Of a DNA stretch of 64,000 bases, positions 21,678 through 32,189 are shown piece after piece; the stretch's first letter is position 1; every line of letters begins with the position of its first letter. This DNA comes from Ornithodoros turicata. Lineage: Eukaryota > Arthropoda > Arachnida > Ixodida > Argasidae. The stretch covers positions 26,458,550 to 26,522,549 of the forward strand of contig NC_088201.1 of NCBI RefSeq assembly GCF_037126465.1, given 5' to 3'. The position numbers and the translations under genes were made by a program. The notes beneath the pieces are model-generated. The model was not told where the DNA came from. It searched no databases and worked only from the letters and a program-made list of their open reading frames with translations.

Positions 21678-22324
21678 AGAGTGGTGTTTACTCTCGCGAT
21701 TAAGATGAACGGATGGGCAGCGTCAGAGAGCTTCATCGAGTACTATTTCGTTTAACTCGAGCCTATGCTTTCAGAGATGAAGCATCACATAATGCACCAC
21801 TGAAATGTTTGATGCGTTGTGTAGAGAAGTGAGTGTAAGTCTTTGTTCGGATGGAGCACGATCCCCCGATTTGAACTCTTTCGTTTCGATTCCCTCGGCA
21901 CAAAGCAACTGACTCTTTCACCGTCCCGCGTTTCCCCCGCCTCAGTTGAGTAACCCAGAAATGGTAGAACGGGAGAATGGTTTAGGGATAGTGCAGCATG
22001 TCGCCGCACAAATGACGCACCTTACGTGGAAATCGACTTCTAATTATACTGTATACGGCCAACGGATGCAGATGTGAGGAAGCGGCCGCAGTAGGAAGCA
22101 CAGTATTCAAGGAGTTTACCACTTTCAGCTTTTCTTTTTCACTGTTTTTTATGTCGTGTCTATTTCTTTTGCTTATGTCTTACACTCATCGAATCCTTTC
22201 AAGAAGGGACCGCAATCGACCCTTTCCCGATGACCTTTTAACTTTGGAGCGAAGTATCGCCGGGCGTGACTGCCGAATCCCAATTCCCCGAAGGCATTGA
22301 AGGTTCCAACCGGCGCGTGTTTCA
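21678..22324. other. No gene seen
   Basis: The frame 21785-22009 (-) has no recognisable domain. Nothing else was recognised. Confidence 0.35.
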
Positions 22325-22515
22325 GTGTCCAAGATCATCGCCTTCCATGGCAAGACTGGAAGGTGACCCTGGTTCGAATCCCGGCAGCGGCTGTGCTGTC
22401 TGTCTGTTTTTCGCTAGGTTTCCCTTAGACGCTGTAAGGGAAATGTTGGCACAGTTTCCTATGAAGTCGGCCCAGGACGCTCGGTCCTCGCCGAGCAACA
22501 TGCCGTCACATCGAC
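22325..22515 (+). repeat. tRNA-derived SINE, main family
   Basis: AGATCATCGCCTTCCATGG in the head matches the head of the copy at 48257 (ATGATCGCCTTCCACG). It is followed by B box GGTTCGAATCCCGGC, AGCGGCTGTGCTGTCTG, GGTTTCCCTTAG, GGCACAGTTTCC, and GAAGTCGGCCCAGGACGC. The tail is shorter than in the 10530 copy. Confidence 0.7.
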
Positions 22516-22537
22516 AGGCAGATCTGTCGGAAATAAC

Positions 22538-23472
22538 CAGACCCGTAAAAATTACTTTTCCAAAGTAATTGAATTACGATTGCAATTACATGTTCACAAA
22601 AGTAATTAAATTACAGTTACAATTAGTCATTTTCTATTGTAATTCAACTACGATTACAATTACTGAAAAAAGTAATTGCATTACACTGAATTACATTCAC
22701 AAAGTTGACTGCAACGGGCAAACGACGTGCAAACTGCAGGATTTGTTGTACATATTTATTGCGCATGTTCTGAAAGATGGTGATAGTTGTGCTCGTGGTA
22801 GAAAAACAAGTTAGAGAAATCTTACACAAGGACAAGTCTCTAGAAACACCGAACACCACAGTCAAAAGGCTTTCTTTCTTCAGGTATGTGAACAAAGTGC
22901 GGATCATGAGTGCACCTTGTAACGTCCATTGGCTTTCGAGAGTAAGGTATTCTCAAAGTTCTTGTCTGTAAGGCTGCCACGTCTCCTTGTCGTAACAAGA
23001 CCACCAACCGAAAACAGACGCTCCACTGGTGCACTGCTGGGCAGCCCAACATTGTACTTCATGAACACCTCGAGCACATAAGGAAGATATTTCAAGCACT
23101 CTAACGACTCTGAAGTGCGGGTCGATACCCACAATTCGTACTCCTTTTCCCAAGGCGCAAGAGTTTTTCTCCTTCCACATTCAAATGTAAAAAAATCTGT
23201 ACCGAAAAATGTACCGATCTGAATCACGTCTTTGGGTAATTACTGTGAAAAAAAAAAATGAAAAAGAAAACGGTGTGGAACTAACCCAAACTTTAAACAT
23301 TGGGCCTTCCCAAATAGCGTTCAAAGTAATTCCGAAAGTAATTCAAAATGCGTTACGCGTTACTTGTAAAAGTAATTAAATTACAGTTACAATTACATAA
23401 AACCTAATGTAATTCAGGAAGTAATTAATTACAGTAATTCAATTACTTGTAATTAATTACTTTACAGGTCTG
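22538..23472 (-). mobile_element. hAT element with transposase C-terminal fragment
   Basis: Ends are CAGACCCGTAAAAATTAC and, from the right on the minus strand, CAGACCTGTAAAGTAATT. Flanking octamers GAAATAAC (22530-22537) and GTAATAAC (23473-23480) differ at one base. Subterminal regions are saturated with TAATTAC/GTAATTA. It contains a transposase fragment on the minus strand (22904-23227). It is 935 bp long, so most of the transposase gene is deleted. Confidence 0.88.
22904..23227 (-). pseudogene. hAT transposase, C-terminal dimerisation domain fragment
   Basis: The minus-strand frame contains LKYLPYVLEVFMKYN, VGLPSSAPVERLFSVGG and LVTTRRRGSLTDKNFE followed by NTLLSKANGRY. The P-S-S-A-P-V-E-R-L-F-S motif, a basic loop, then L-x-D-x-x-F-E and L-L-x-K-A-N, are the conserved landmarks of the hAT dimerisation (hATC) domain, in the right order and spacing. 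The catalytic core and zinc finger are missing. The first residues of the frame (23160-23227) look like transposase linker. The frame ends at a stop near 22904, short of the element end. It is an internal-deletion remnant, not a working gene. Confidence 0.85.
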
Positions 23473-23480
23473 GTAATAAC

Positions 23481-24849
23481 GCGTCACCAACCAACCAATT
23501 CGCCGGCGAATTCGGTTGTGCGGGGGACGTTGTGTTGCGTCTTTCGTTCCCCTCTCATGGAGTGCTTTTATTCGTGGTGAGCAATACGCTTTCGCTGTAA
23601 GTTGTTCATAAGTGGCTATAGAGGCCCTGAAATCATCCTCATAGCCAGCCGTAACGTTGCAACGGGACAGTCGCTTCTCACGATCATGACTGGCGCAGAG
23701 CTGATGACTACTACGGTAAGTGTATGAACCAATAGAAGCCGTAATAAAATATCTAACATCCGATACATCAGACGAACGTTCATGGACTGAAGTGTCTCGA
23801 AATGAAATAGGCGCCGCAAGATAATTTTCCTTATTGTAAGTGAACAAATTACAAAACGGGACGGGAATTGTTGCTGCAAGAATGGTAAGAAAGCACGCGA
23901 GACAAGGTTTCACGAGAAGATGACAAATTTATCTACAGCAAGTGCAACAAATGGGTTATCTCCGTATCAGACTTCTCAGATATGTTTAACACCTTGTTTC
24001 TGTGTGTGTTCTTTTTACATTCCCTGGTCGTTTTTCGTCAATTTCGGATATAGTTGACCGTTCCATAGCCGGCTGGTCGCAGGTACATGTGTCATCTTTC
24101 TACACCATTTATAGTTATCGGGCTATGGTTCACTAAGTGATTCCAAGCTATGAGCCACTGAGCTGTCCTTCATCTTGTAAGATAATGTCAGCTGTCGAAC
24201 CTTTCCTATTTAGCTCATTCTCCCATATTCTCAGCTTGCCGGAAGAGGTTGACCTTACCCCCCAACTCCGCTTGACTGCATTCGGCGAACTGGGATTCGG
24301 CAGATTGGGCTGTGACCCCGCAGGGAAATCAGCGCACGGGGATTTGACACGCAAGAGAAACGGCGGCGGGGGAAATGAGAGCGGGTGAATCGTGCTACAC
24401 CCGTCTGTTCTACCCGGTAAGCAGTTGAATCGCCTACGCGTTGGTTACATGATTTCAACAACAGGTATAATGATGATGATGAATGAGGAAATTCCCACCC
24501 TAGTTGTGGCCCACTAACCCACTACCGACGGGACTGTATGAGATATACAGTCATGGCTTCAGAGCAGTTAAGCATTACCGCAATCCGCAGCGAGGAACAG
24601 CTATACTGTACACCTGCACCTCGGCAACTTTATCCTGACCTCGAGCTTGTCCCATTGTTGTTTCACGCGTTGTGTGTACCACTGGTGTGCAATCCTTTCT
24701 CACTGTGTGTTCGAATACACGTTTGGAATTTCGACGTAGAGTATTGATTTGAAGTACGTAATTTAAATTTCGGCCGTCGGGGAAGCGGCGTCATCCTCCA
24801 CTTCAAGCGGATCGAAATACCCAAAGCTCCAAAGGGCTGTTTCACGTGG
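23481..24849. other. No gene seen
   Basis: Frame 23443-23913 (-) starts in unique sequence and ends inside the hAT end. It has no domain I recognise. No repeats were identified. Confidence 0.35.
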
Positions 24850-25137
24850 TCACTTATAAAACAGTGTATCGATTCGCGAACCCTCGTTACGTGCGTACAG
24901 GAGTCCGTTCTGCTCCTTTTGTTTAGTCGCGAGCTCTCTCCTTGTTTTCCATGAAAGCGCAGCAATGGTTCCCGCTGTCAAGCGCCCATCCCCTCGATTC
25001 GTGCGTGGTGAATCGCCGGAATAAGTTCGTTCCCTGGAATCCCTGCGCGATGAACGTTGTTTAGTCATTTCCCCTATCCTATGATAAACAATTAGACCGG
25101 ACTTCGTCAGCACAGGTCTTTCTTCCTCCAGTGACAT
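24850..25137 (-). CDS. Unidentified ATG-initiated open frame, 95 codons
   Basis: The minus-strand frame from ATG at 25135-25137 runs to a stop at 24850. It is charged and rich in Arg, Glu, Ser and Thr (MSLEEERPVLTKSG at the start, RRDSRERTYSGDSPR in the middle, WKTRRELATKQKEQ later). It has no hydrophobic segment. The composition looks more protein-like than most frames here, but I recognise no family. It could be an exon, an internal retroelement fragment, or chance. No polyadenylation signal was seen shortly after the stop. Confidence 0.2.
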   Translation of the reverse strand: MSLEEERPVLTKSGLIVYHRIGEMTKQRSSRRDSRERTYSGDSPRTNRGDGRLTAGTIAALSWKTRRELATKQKEQNGLLYARNEGSRIDTLFYK

Positions 25138-25534
25138 CCCCTTATCCCTACAAGCCCACCCAGTCTTGTCACAGTTGTTCCCCTTTGTTTGACAACGCCA
25201 CTGTTCTACATGCTTCCGTCTGGGTCGAGAGATTGTTTAGTCTCGTTTTATTGAAGGTTCTTCCGATAACGTTAGCTAGGATCGGTAACCTTGGCCCTTT
25301 CCGAGGTCGCCTTTGTTGCCCGTGACTGCTGAAGTGACTGCGTGAGCTGCTTCTGAATAAACCTCAGTTGCTAGTTGAACGCTTCCCATGTGTGTGTGTG
25401 CTTTATCCTTGTGCGTTCTTTGACCACATATAATTTCAAGGAACACGCTCGTCAACATCCTTCACCTTCTGGCATTGCATTGGCGATATTCGCACATCCT
25501 AAGCAGGCTTGATGGTGAACAGTGCCCATCTGAT
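25138..25534. other. No gene seen; AATAAA in an LTR-like context
   Basis: TTCTGAATAAACCTCAGTTGC near 25350-25370 resembles the polyadenylation region of an LTR. TG at 25132 and CA near 25457 could be LTR ends, but there is no target duplication, primer-binding site or polypurine tract. A TGTGTGTGTG run lies near 25390. Left unassigned. Confidence 0.25.
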
Positions 25535-25603
25535 AGGCGACACAGCCAGGGCTCGAGCCGAGGTCCCAATTTTGACGACGTCTATCCTATCCACTCGGCC
25601 AAC
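25535..25603 (-). repeat. tRNA-like head of a SINE
   Basis: The minus strand reads GGTTGGCCGAGTGGATAGG (A box TGGCCGAGTGG), then GGACCTCGGCTCGAGCC (B box with one mismatch), spaced as in a tRNA. The body beyond 25535 does not match the main SINE family, so it may be a solitary pseudo-tRNA. Confidence 0.45.
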
Positions 25604-27815
25604 CTTCGGAAAAGTCCAACTACATTACATAACGACAAAGCGACGTGACAGAAGATATGCAAACAGCGACAAGTGAACACAAACATTCGAAGTTAACGCA
25701 TTCAAATTCGTGCCTATGCGTGTTCCGGCGACCGCAAAACCGCGAGACTCTCCTCACATCTCGATAAAGCGCCTAGTGCGTAACATCGATTGGTTACTCA
25801 ACACCTGTATGCTGGAACAGCTCAAAGGGCGCTAGGACAGCGGGACGTTTCATTCGGTGACGTCGGAAGTTCCTTCACCATGACGGGGAAGGGGCCAGCT
25901 GAAGTTGGAACAATTCGTATGTAGTATACATAAGGAACCTTTTCAATACCAGCAGATGGCGCAAAAGAACAACAGGCAGTGCAGAATGAATGCAAAAAGC
26001 GTCTACTTACGGAATTCGGTTAATAAGAGAATGACGGGAATAAGGGAAATGATCATTTTCTGTCCTTGTCTCGGGCACCGTCCTTTTGTTGTCTTTCTCT
26101 ATGTGAGTAACGGTGGTGCTTTGTGTGACCATACTATGGGTTATACTGTTTGGCGAAGTTACAGGTTTTCCTTAATAATAAAAAAAGAGGGAAAACCATG
26201 CGTGCGTGAAAAGTGGGTGAGGCCCCCGCAGTCTGAGATCTGCCCCCACCTCCGACGTCCTTGTTCGGTGAACAACCGTAATGGAAGTTCAGGGGATCAA
26301 ATGTATCGGTTTTTCGCTAGCACTGAACGTGTTGGCATTTCGTGCACAGTTTCTTCTGATTGCAACGGTCTTGTGTAAGAGTATGAGTTATTGCAGAGCC
26401 GCTTAGAAATTATCTCTGAACTCCAGTTTTGTGTTGCATGCGGTTCGCAAAAGCAATCTTCCGAAACTTCGATTTCAAACGTCCTGCGCAGAACTTTCCA
26501 CTGCACGTAATGCAATCCTAGCACCAAAAACAAAACAAAGAAGCGCGCGCAAGAAACGTCTATAAAGTGTCCTGCGCGCAAAAAAGCCTGAACGCGGAAA
26601 AAGCTCTCAGCGAACCGTCGCAACATGTAAGCTTTGCAATTTTTAAAAGCTAAAACAGAGAAAGGCCCCCCGCCTGAAGAGCTCGGGCCCCTGATCCTGC
26701 CTGGGCGCCCTTTGCCAACACGGCTCGAGAAGCCAACGTCACTTTCAGGATCTCCTCCTTTCCACGAATCGATTCCGACAACCTTGGGTCGAACTCCCCG
26801 TGGAAAGCGCGTTTACCAAGGTCAAAGGCCTCTATAGGATGTATGTTCTCTTTGGATCCCTGGAACCCAGGGTACCAACTGCCAACTCATCGCGGTCCAC
26901 GCTGTAACTATGGCAACGGATTTTCCCTCGCCCAGTGAAATTGTAATTTCGGATCGGTGCTGCTCACAGGGACGCGGGTATTTGTTCCAGGGCAAACGCT
27001 CTGTAAAGCAACAAATGTTCACAAGACAATCGTTCTTATCGTGCATCCTACTCTGTGCACGGAAAATGTACGTGCTGCATTGAGGATAGCATCAAAAACA
27101 AATACAGTTTGTGACGTTACATACCATTGCAATACCGTTCGTAAAAGTAACTCGAGCGAACTACTTTTTAATGAATTTTTATAACGAAAATACGTTGCCT
27201 TTTAAAAGTAATAAATTGGTTTTATGATTAGAAAAAAGAAAAGAAAAGGAACTCGTTTACTACTGACGTGTTACTTACCACACTGCTCAGGTGGAAGCGT
27301 TCTTGCAAAACATGATTGTGCCAAGCTGATAAAAGGCTGGCAGTGTATCAGCATGATCAGGCTTACATCACCCCCTAATAGTGTCGCCGCCGCGCATACC
27401 GGACGGATATGACATGTTGCTCGGTTATAAACGCAATGAGGAGAGTTTGCTGGACGGGGAACAATGATACAAACTTAAACGTGTTACATGACTTTGTTAC
27501 GCCACACACGCGCAATTCATAACGCACTTTGACTTAATCACACCATTAGTGTTTCAGAAAAAAAAAAATAATAAAGACGGAAGCTTTTTTTTGTATTACC
27601 CAGGTGTGAAAACCAAGTGCTGAACAACGCTTTCATAGATACGATATCTAGAACCATCAAGTGACATGTCGTATCGACACGGATGGCAATCTGTGAGTGC
27701 ACTGAAGTGGAGCAGACGAAGCGCATGCGCCACAATCTGGTGCCGTGTCGCCAAAAAAAAAAAAAAGCTAATAAAAATAAATATTGCCCACAAGCACATC
27801 TCACTCCTGCGCTCT
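25604..27815. other. No gene seen in 2.2 kb
   Basis: The 157-codon plus-strand frame 25905-26378 has no domain and no signal. Region 27130-27210 has AGTAACT and AAGTAATAA motifs that may be a heavily decayed hAT end. Nothing is secure. Confidence 0.35.
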
Positions 27816-27901
27816 GCGCCTCCTGACCTCTCCTTGCAGTTGCAGAGCCCCACGCATGCTCGATCGGATTGAGGTCCGTGGGGGGATGCCACGATATCCC
27901 A

Positions 27902-28283
27902 CCGTTAAAAATCCCAGATGTTCAAAATCCCAGATTTCTAAATAAGAGCTTTAATATGAAGAATGGCGCAATGATAGTGTTGAATAATACATATTACAGA
28001 AAAACCTCGCAGTATTGCGCGATTCTGACGTCGGTAGAAGTCATTGTCGGGAATAAAAGCCAGTTTTTTTGGCGACCGTTAGGCTTTGCATGGCGGCCAC
28101 ATCAGTGTCAGAATTTGGTTAGGTTAGGTTACTTTTCAGAGGTTAGGTTAGTTTAGGTTGTTTTTGACAGTTCAGCACGAGGTTGAGGGGCTTCCCACAG
28201 CTGGGCACGCGCGCAACGCTATATGCTATAGCGCCGTTTGGGATTCTGAACATATGGGGTTTTAAACGGTGGATTCTTAACGG
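27902..28283. mobile_element. MITE inserted in the Tc1 transposase
   Basis: Left end CCGTTAAAAATCC and right end (minus strand) CCGTTAAGAATCC lead into GATGTTCAAAATCCCA and TATGTTCAGAATCCCA. The right arm carries about 13 extra bases. Removing it rejoins the VEQC and WHPPTDLNPIEH blocks of the transposase at a plausible distance. It contains GGTTAGGTTAGGTTA at 28117-28130 and 28141-28156. No target duplication is clear; the superfamily is unknown. Confidence 0.65.
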
Positions 28284-28345
28284 CGGCATTGCTCCACGAT
28301 GCGGGCCATGCGTGGATGGGCAGTGTCATCCACGCAGTTGAAACA

Positions 28346-28361
28346 GGGGGGGGGGGGGGGG
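28346..28361. repeat. G(16) homopolymer
   Basis: Long G run within the decayed Tc1 transposase, between two coding blocks. Confidence 0.9.
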
Positions 28362-28547
28362 TTGCCCACGTTAGCGTTTCCCATCCCTTTGTGCTCCGTC
28401 TTCTCCAAAGCCGGGAGGCGTCACACATGTCCAAGATAGGTGCCTCCTCCAGGTTTCAAGAAATCGGGAGACAGAACGATATCATTCGGAATGATGGTTG
28501 ACTAGGAACGTGTTGTGTGATCACGTTCTGTTTTAACGGTGCATGTA

Positions 28548-28763
28548 CAGCTTGGGACAAAAGTTTACGGAACACGGCTTTGGCGTGTTTCTTCAACCAA
28601 GCGGCGTCCAGCAAGCTGTCAGAAAGAGATCGAATAAGAAACGGGTGACCGGCTATTCTATCCATCTCTCAGTATGCATGTCCACTCCTGTTTTACTGAT
28701 TGTGTTTCACTCCAATGGCGAAATGTTACACCCCGGTGTTCCGTAAACTTTTGTCCCGATCTG
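28548..28763. mobile_element. Tc1-type MITE with TA duplication
   Basis: Ends CAGCTTGGGACAAAAGTTTA and, on the minus strand, CAGATCGGGACAAAAGTTTA, followed by CGGAACACSG on both sides. TA flanks it at 28546-28547 and 28764-28765. Its ends match those of the element at 50279-50850 (CTGGACAAAAG ... GGAACACGG), so both belong to one Tc1-like family. No coding capacity at 216 bp. Confidence 0.8.
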
Positions 28764-28892
28764 TACGTGCGGGGAAGATATGACGGAATGGTTCCCGGAA
28801 AAGTCGCACATGTTTTTGAAGGATGCCGTTACGAAGAGGTGGTGCAGCGAACGTGAGCCCAACATGATATCCATCACACCAACACTTCGAGG

Positions 28893-28934
28893 CTCGAACA
28901 TCCCCGAAGTGGATCCACTTCGGGGATGTTCGAG
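28893..28934. repeat. Perfect 42-bp palindrome
   Basis: CTCGAACATCCCCGAAGTG GATC-centred mirror CACTTCGGGGATGTTCGAG: every base pairs with no loop. It sits between two Tc1 transposase blocks and interrupts their alignment. Confidence 0.95.
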
Positions 28935-29330
28935 TGGGTTGAACCTGCTACGGGTTCCTTCCAGGTGTTCACACGTCGCTTTCCAGACTGAACCGTGATT
29001 CATTAGTGAACACCGCACGGCCCCATTGCCCTTGTGACCGTTACGTGTGTACTCTACACAACTCCTACCGCTGTGTTCGGTGGGCCACGGTCAAGGGTAC
29101 GCCCCGCATGGGCATCCACGCATACAGACCATGCCCGTGCAACTTTCGTACACGGTGTGCCTCGATCCCTGTGGCCGCCACCAGGTACCTGGATATGTCC
29201 CCCGCTGTGCTCGTCTTGTTTTACATGGCGTTGAGCTCGGGAAGTCACTCCTCCCGAGGCGTGTTTGCTCGTGGACGTCCATGTCCAGAGCATTGACGGA
29301 CATCTTCTCTTTCCCATTGGAAGCGTCTCT

Positions 29331-30454
29331 ACAGTTTAGAGACAGTGCCGACCGCAATGTTTGGCGTTTGCGACACCTTCGATTGTGATGTCCCTCGAGA
29401 CGCCCCAATAACTCTACCCGGTGTTATGTCATCGTGGTGAGCACGTCGCCTTGCGCCACAGATAGCTATGGGTAAGCCTGTAGCAGCCCACAGTAATCAC
29501 GCAGCGGGATCTGTAAAGCATATTTGCAAAAGACAGGTGCGGACTCCACACGCTCGTCAGTTACATTATTTTAGCGTGACGGTGCAACCAGTTTCATGGC
29601 ATGTCTCCAAATTGTGTCAGCGGAAACGACGTACCTACAAAGCTTGGTGAAACTGCCTTGAAGGGCGCAAACCCTCAACTTCCCGAAGTTTTGAGCACCA
29701 ATGCTTATGACAGGGATCCGCAAGCACAACACGCAAAAGGACAGTGCTTTTTAAACTCCTGTAGTGTATGAGTCATTTGCATGTGTGGCAAAAAGAGGGA
29801 GGCCGGAAAAATAAATGAAGCTCCGGGTGACATATATGAGACTTCATAATAATACAGCACTTCGTTTTCTTGTGGCGCAGATAAAGGAAAGAAAAACGAG
29901 TATTTTTTCCCTTTTTCTTTTTTTCGCCGAGCCACACTCGATGGAAAGTTGCAACTCGAGCTCTTATTTGTCCAACCAAGATGAGAACAACTGATACCTT
30001 CCCGTCTGGCTTCTTTGAGCGCGCTTGTCCCAGTTTCAGAGGTACTCCATTATTTACGGGGTAATTATGAGTGGAAGCGTACAGCCGTATGCAGAGGAAA
30101 CGTGTTACGTGTATCCGCGTGTTCGCTCCGAGCAGAAAAAATACTAACTAACAATGACACGAATTAACTTCCGTTATTATAATTCAGCAGAAAGAAAAGA
30201 AAGTTAAAGCATGACCAGAAACTAACACCACTTTTTCTTTTTTTTCTTTCAGTGCGTCACAGCGACAGGTTTGTGCATCGTTCGTTGAAGCAGAAAATCC
30301 CAAGTTTTGTGCCAACTTCTGTCGTTTGAGAATGCCACTGTGCAGAAAAAGAAAATAGTGACACGTTGAGAAAAAATAACGAAGCGAAGAGGCTAATTTC
30401 TTGGTTGTTTGTCTGATCATGGAACAACAGCTACTGGGCGTTTTTGGCGTGTCT
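29331..30454. other. No gene seen
   Basis: Possible continuation of the Tc1 element up to about 29420 with no readable motif. Frames at 29705-29979 and 30184-30420 (-) are low-complexity (Lys/Phe-rich) and unsupported. Confidence 0.35.
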
Positions 30455-31630
30455 TCCCACTTCGCCTATTCCCATTTCGCCTAATGCTTCTTATCGGATT
30501 ATCTCCCAATTCCTCGCCATGTTCCCTCCCCCGGAACCACACAGGGTCCCAGTTCGCCTAAGGTATGTGTCAGGCAGTCCCATTTCGCCTACTGAGGCGT
30601 GTCACGTGAAGAAAGAATGCGGTTCTACTTTTTCATTGCGCCCTGTGCTTGACCATCACTGAAGATCGCATTTTAAGCAATTTTGTTTCTCCACTCCTAT
30701 CGTGCCAACCTCACCTATACAAGCACGAAAACACATTCGCCGTGTTGAACGAGGTTGTATTTTGCATTCAAAGTTTTCACTCGCGAAGCACGAAGCCAGA
30801 TGATGGTGATGGGGATGGGTAGAAGAAAAAATGCGGAGGTGAATGGGGGAAGCCAGAAGAACTAAACATATCTTTAAAGGGTAACGAGCATAGTTCAACG
30901 ACAATGTTCAGTTCAAGTGCTGTCGGCACAGTTCCCTCTGAAGTCGGCCTAGGACGCATACTATCCCCCTGTACACCACTGCTTCCTGCTGTTCTCTCTC
31001 CATCTTCCCACGTCTGTACGCCGCTCATAGCCACAGTTGCTTCGCGGCGCTGACATGGAATGTAAAAAGTTAATGAATTAGATGTCCGACAGCCTTCGTT
31101 CGCCGACTTCAAGTTGCTTGCCTTCTCGCCGCGTTGTCAAAAACAACACTTCTTGCTCACTCGTTGATGCCTATGAGCAAATACAACCGAAGATGAACAG
31201 TTTTGTCACAGCTTGGTCACTCAGCTTGCCGGTCGAAAGGAAGAGTTCAAGTTGCGAGTTGAAGAACCTAGAAGGGGCAGCCACAACTTCCAGACTAATG
31301 CAGCGTTATTCTCGCTCGGGTCTCCGAAAAGCCTTCGCCGAGTTGTGCGAAAAGGCAATCAGAGGTTGACACCACTGGGAAGACAAGTGATATTTTGACA
31401 TTTTGATTGGAAGTGCCGAGTCAGAAAATACTGAAAAGTATTGTATTGTTTGCAGTGTTATTCACAAGGCTTGGTGAAAAGGACAATATCTCCAGATGTG
31501 CCGTTCGAAGAAGAGTTCGTAGACTGTCGAGCCACAAGCGCCGCGGGCCTGACTCTGACGCAGATGCACCCCACTCGCCCTCTTAATCCTAAAAATCGCA
31601 TTAGGCGAAATGGGAATAGGCGAAATGGGA
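30455..31630. mobile_element. Element with TCCCATTTCGCCTA repeated termini
   Basis: The left end reads TCCCACTTCGCCTATTCCC then CATTTCGCCTAATG. The right end on the minus strand reads TCCCATTTCGCCTATTCCC then the same. Two more copies of the motif occur just inside the left end (near 30548 and 30578). At 1176 bp it holds a SINE (30917-31075). The open frame 31082-31369 (+) has no domain I recognise. No target duplication was found. Tandem motif copies at the ends recall foldback/Mutator-like elements, but this is inference. Confidence 0.7.
30917..31075 (+). repeat. SINE, main family, 5'-truncated
   Basis: Starts TGCTGTCGGCACAGTTCCC and continues with CTGAAGTCGGCCTAGGACG, CTTCCTGCTGTTCTCTC, ACGTCTGTACGCCGCTC, and the tail AGTTGCTTCGCGGCGCTGAC-ATGGAA. 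It lacks the tRNA head. It is inserted within the 30455-31630 element. Confidence 0.75.
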
Positions 31631-32189
31631 CGTAACCGTCGGAGCGGTGATGTGTCAGAACTTGATTCTGAAATCGCTTCCAGCTCACTTCATTGAATGA
31701 TTAAAGTCCTCGCGTAAGCCTGCCCGCTTACAGATGCATTATTAAGAAAACGGAACAACCGAGAGGACACGCAAACGTTGACATGACGCACATTCGACAG
31801 CAATCGATTTCTGTAGAACAAATGGTTCGTGTTACGGTACTCAATCAATATACTTGAGAGGAGATATCGATCGTGCCCTTGGGCGCTCCACAGTGCAAGG
31901 GGTGATCGCTAAGCTATGCATGAGATTCTAAGGAGGGTACGTAAATAATGATTTGCGCTATTTACTTCGCGAGTCGTCGAGACACACGTTGCATGTGCAA
32001 TGTTGTGACTCCCTGGCCAACCGTAGAAGAATTACTTGTGAAATCGTTACCCAGAAACGAAGCTTTCTTGGGCTCGCATTGTGTGTTGTTTCGCGCACCT
32101 CCAAAGCACATATTCACTTCGGAGTACAAATTCGTGCCAAATTCACGTGACTTAAGTGAAAGCGGGACACGATAGATCGCGTACATATA
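31631..32189. other. No gene seen
   Basis: Frames at 31948-32186 on both strands are mutual shadows without domains. Confidence 0.35.

Larger units (their letters stand above)
27816..29330 (-). pseudogene. Tc1-like transposase pseudogene, split by two MITEs
   Basis: Read on the minus strand in genomic order. At 29190-28990: ISRYLVAATGIEAHR, VRKLHGHGLYAWMPMRG, VPLTVAHRTQR, then stops, and QWGRAVFTNESRFSL, the Tc1 block around the first catalytic Asp (Asn replaces Asp here). At 28860-28790: GVMDIMLGSRSLHH, similar to the VMVWGGI..GSRTPLH block. At 28325-28284: DTAHPRMARIVEQC, holding the second Asp. At 27897-27830: WHPPTDLNPIEHAWG, the SPDLNPIEHxW block. In-frame stops, frameshifts, a G(16) tract, a 42-bp palindrome and two inserted MITEs (27902-28283 and 28548-28763) leave it non-functional. 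Element ends were not found. Family assignment is firm from four ordered motifs. Confidence 0.85.

Noticed and set aside
25132..25457. Possible solo LTR (TG...CA with internal AATAAA)
   Set aside because: No target duplication, primer-binding site or polypurine tract was seen.
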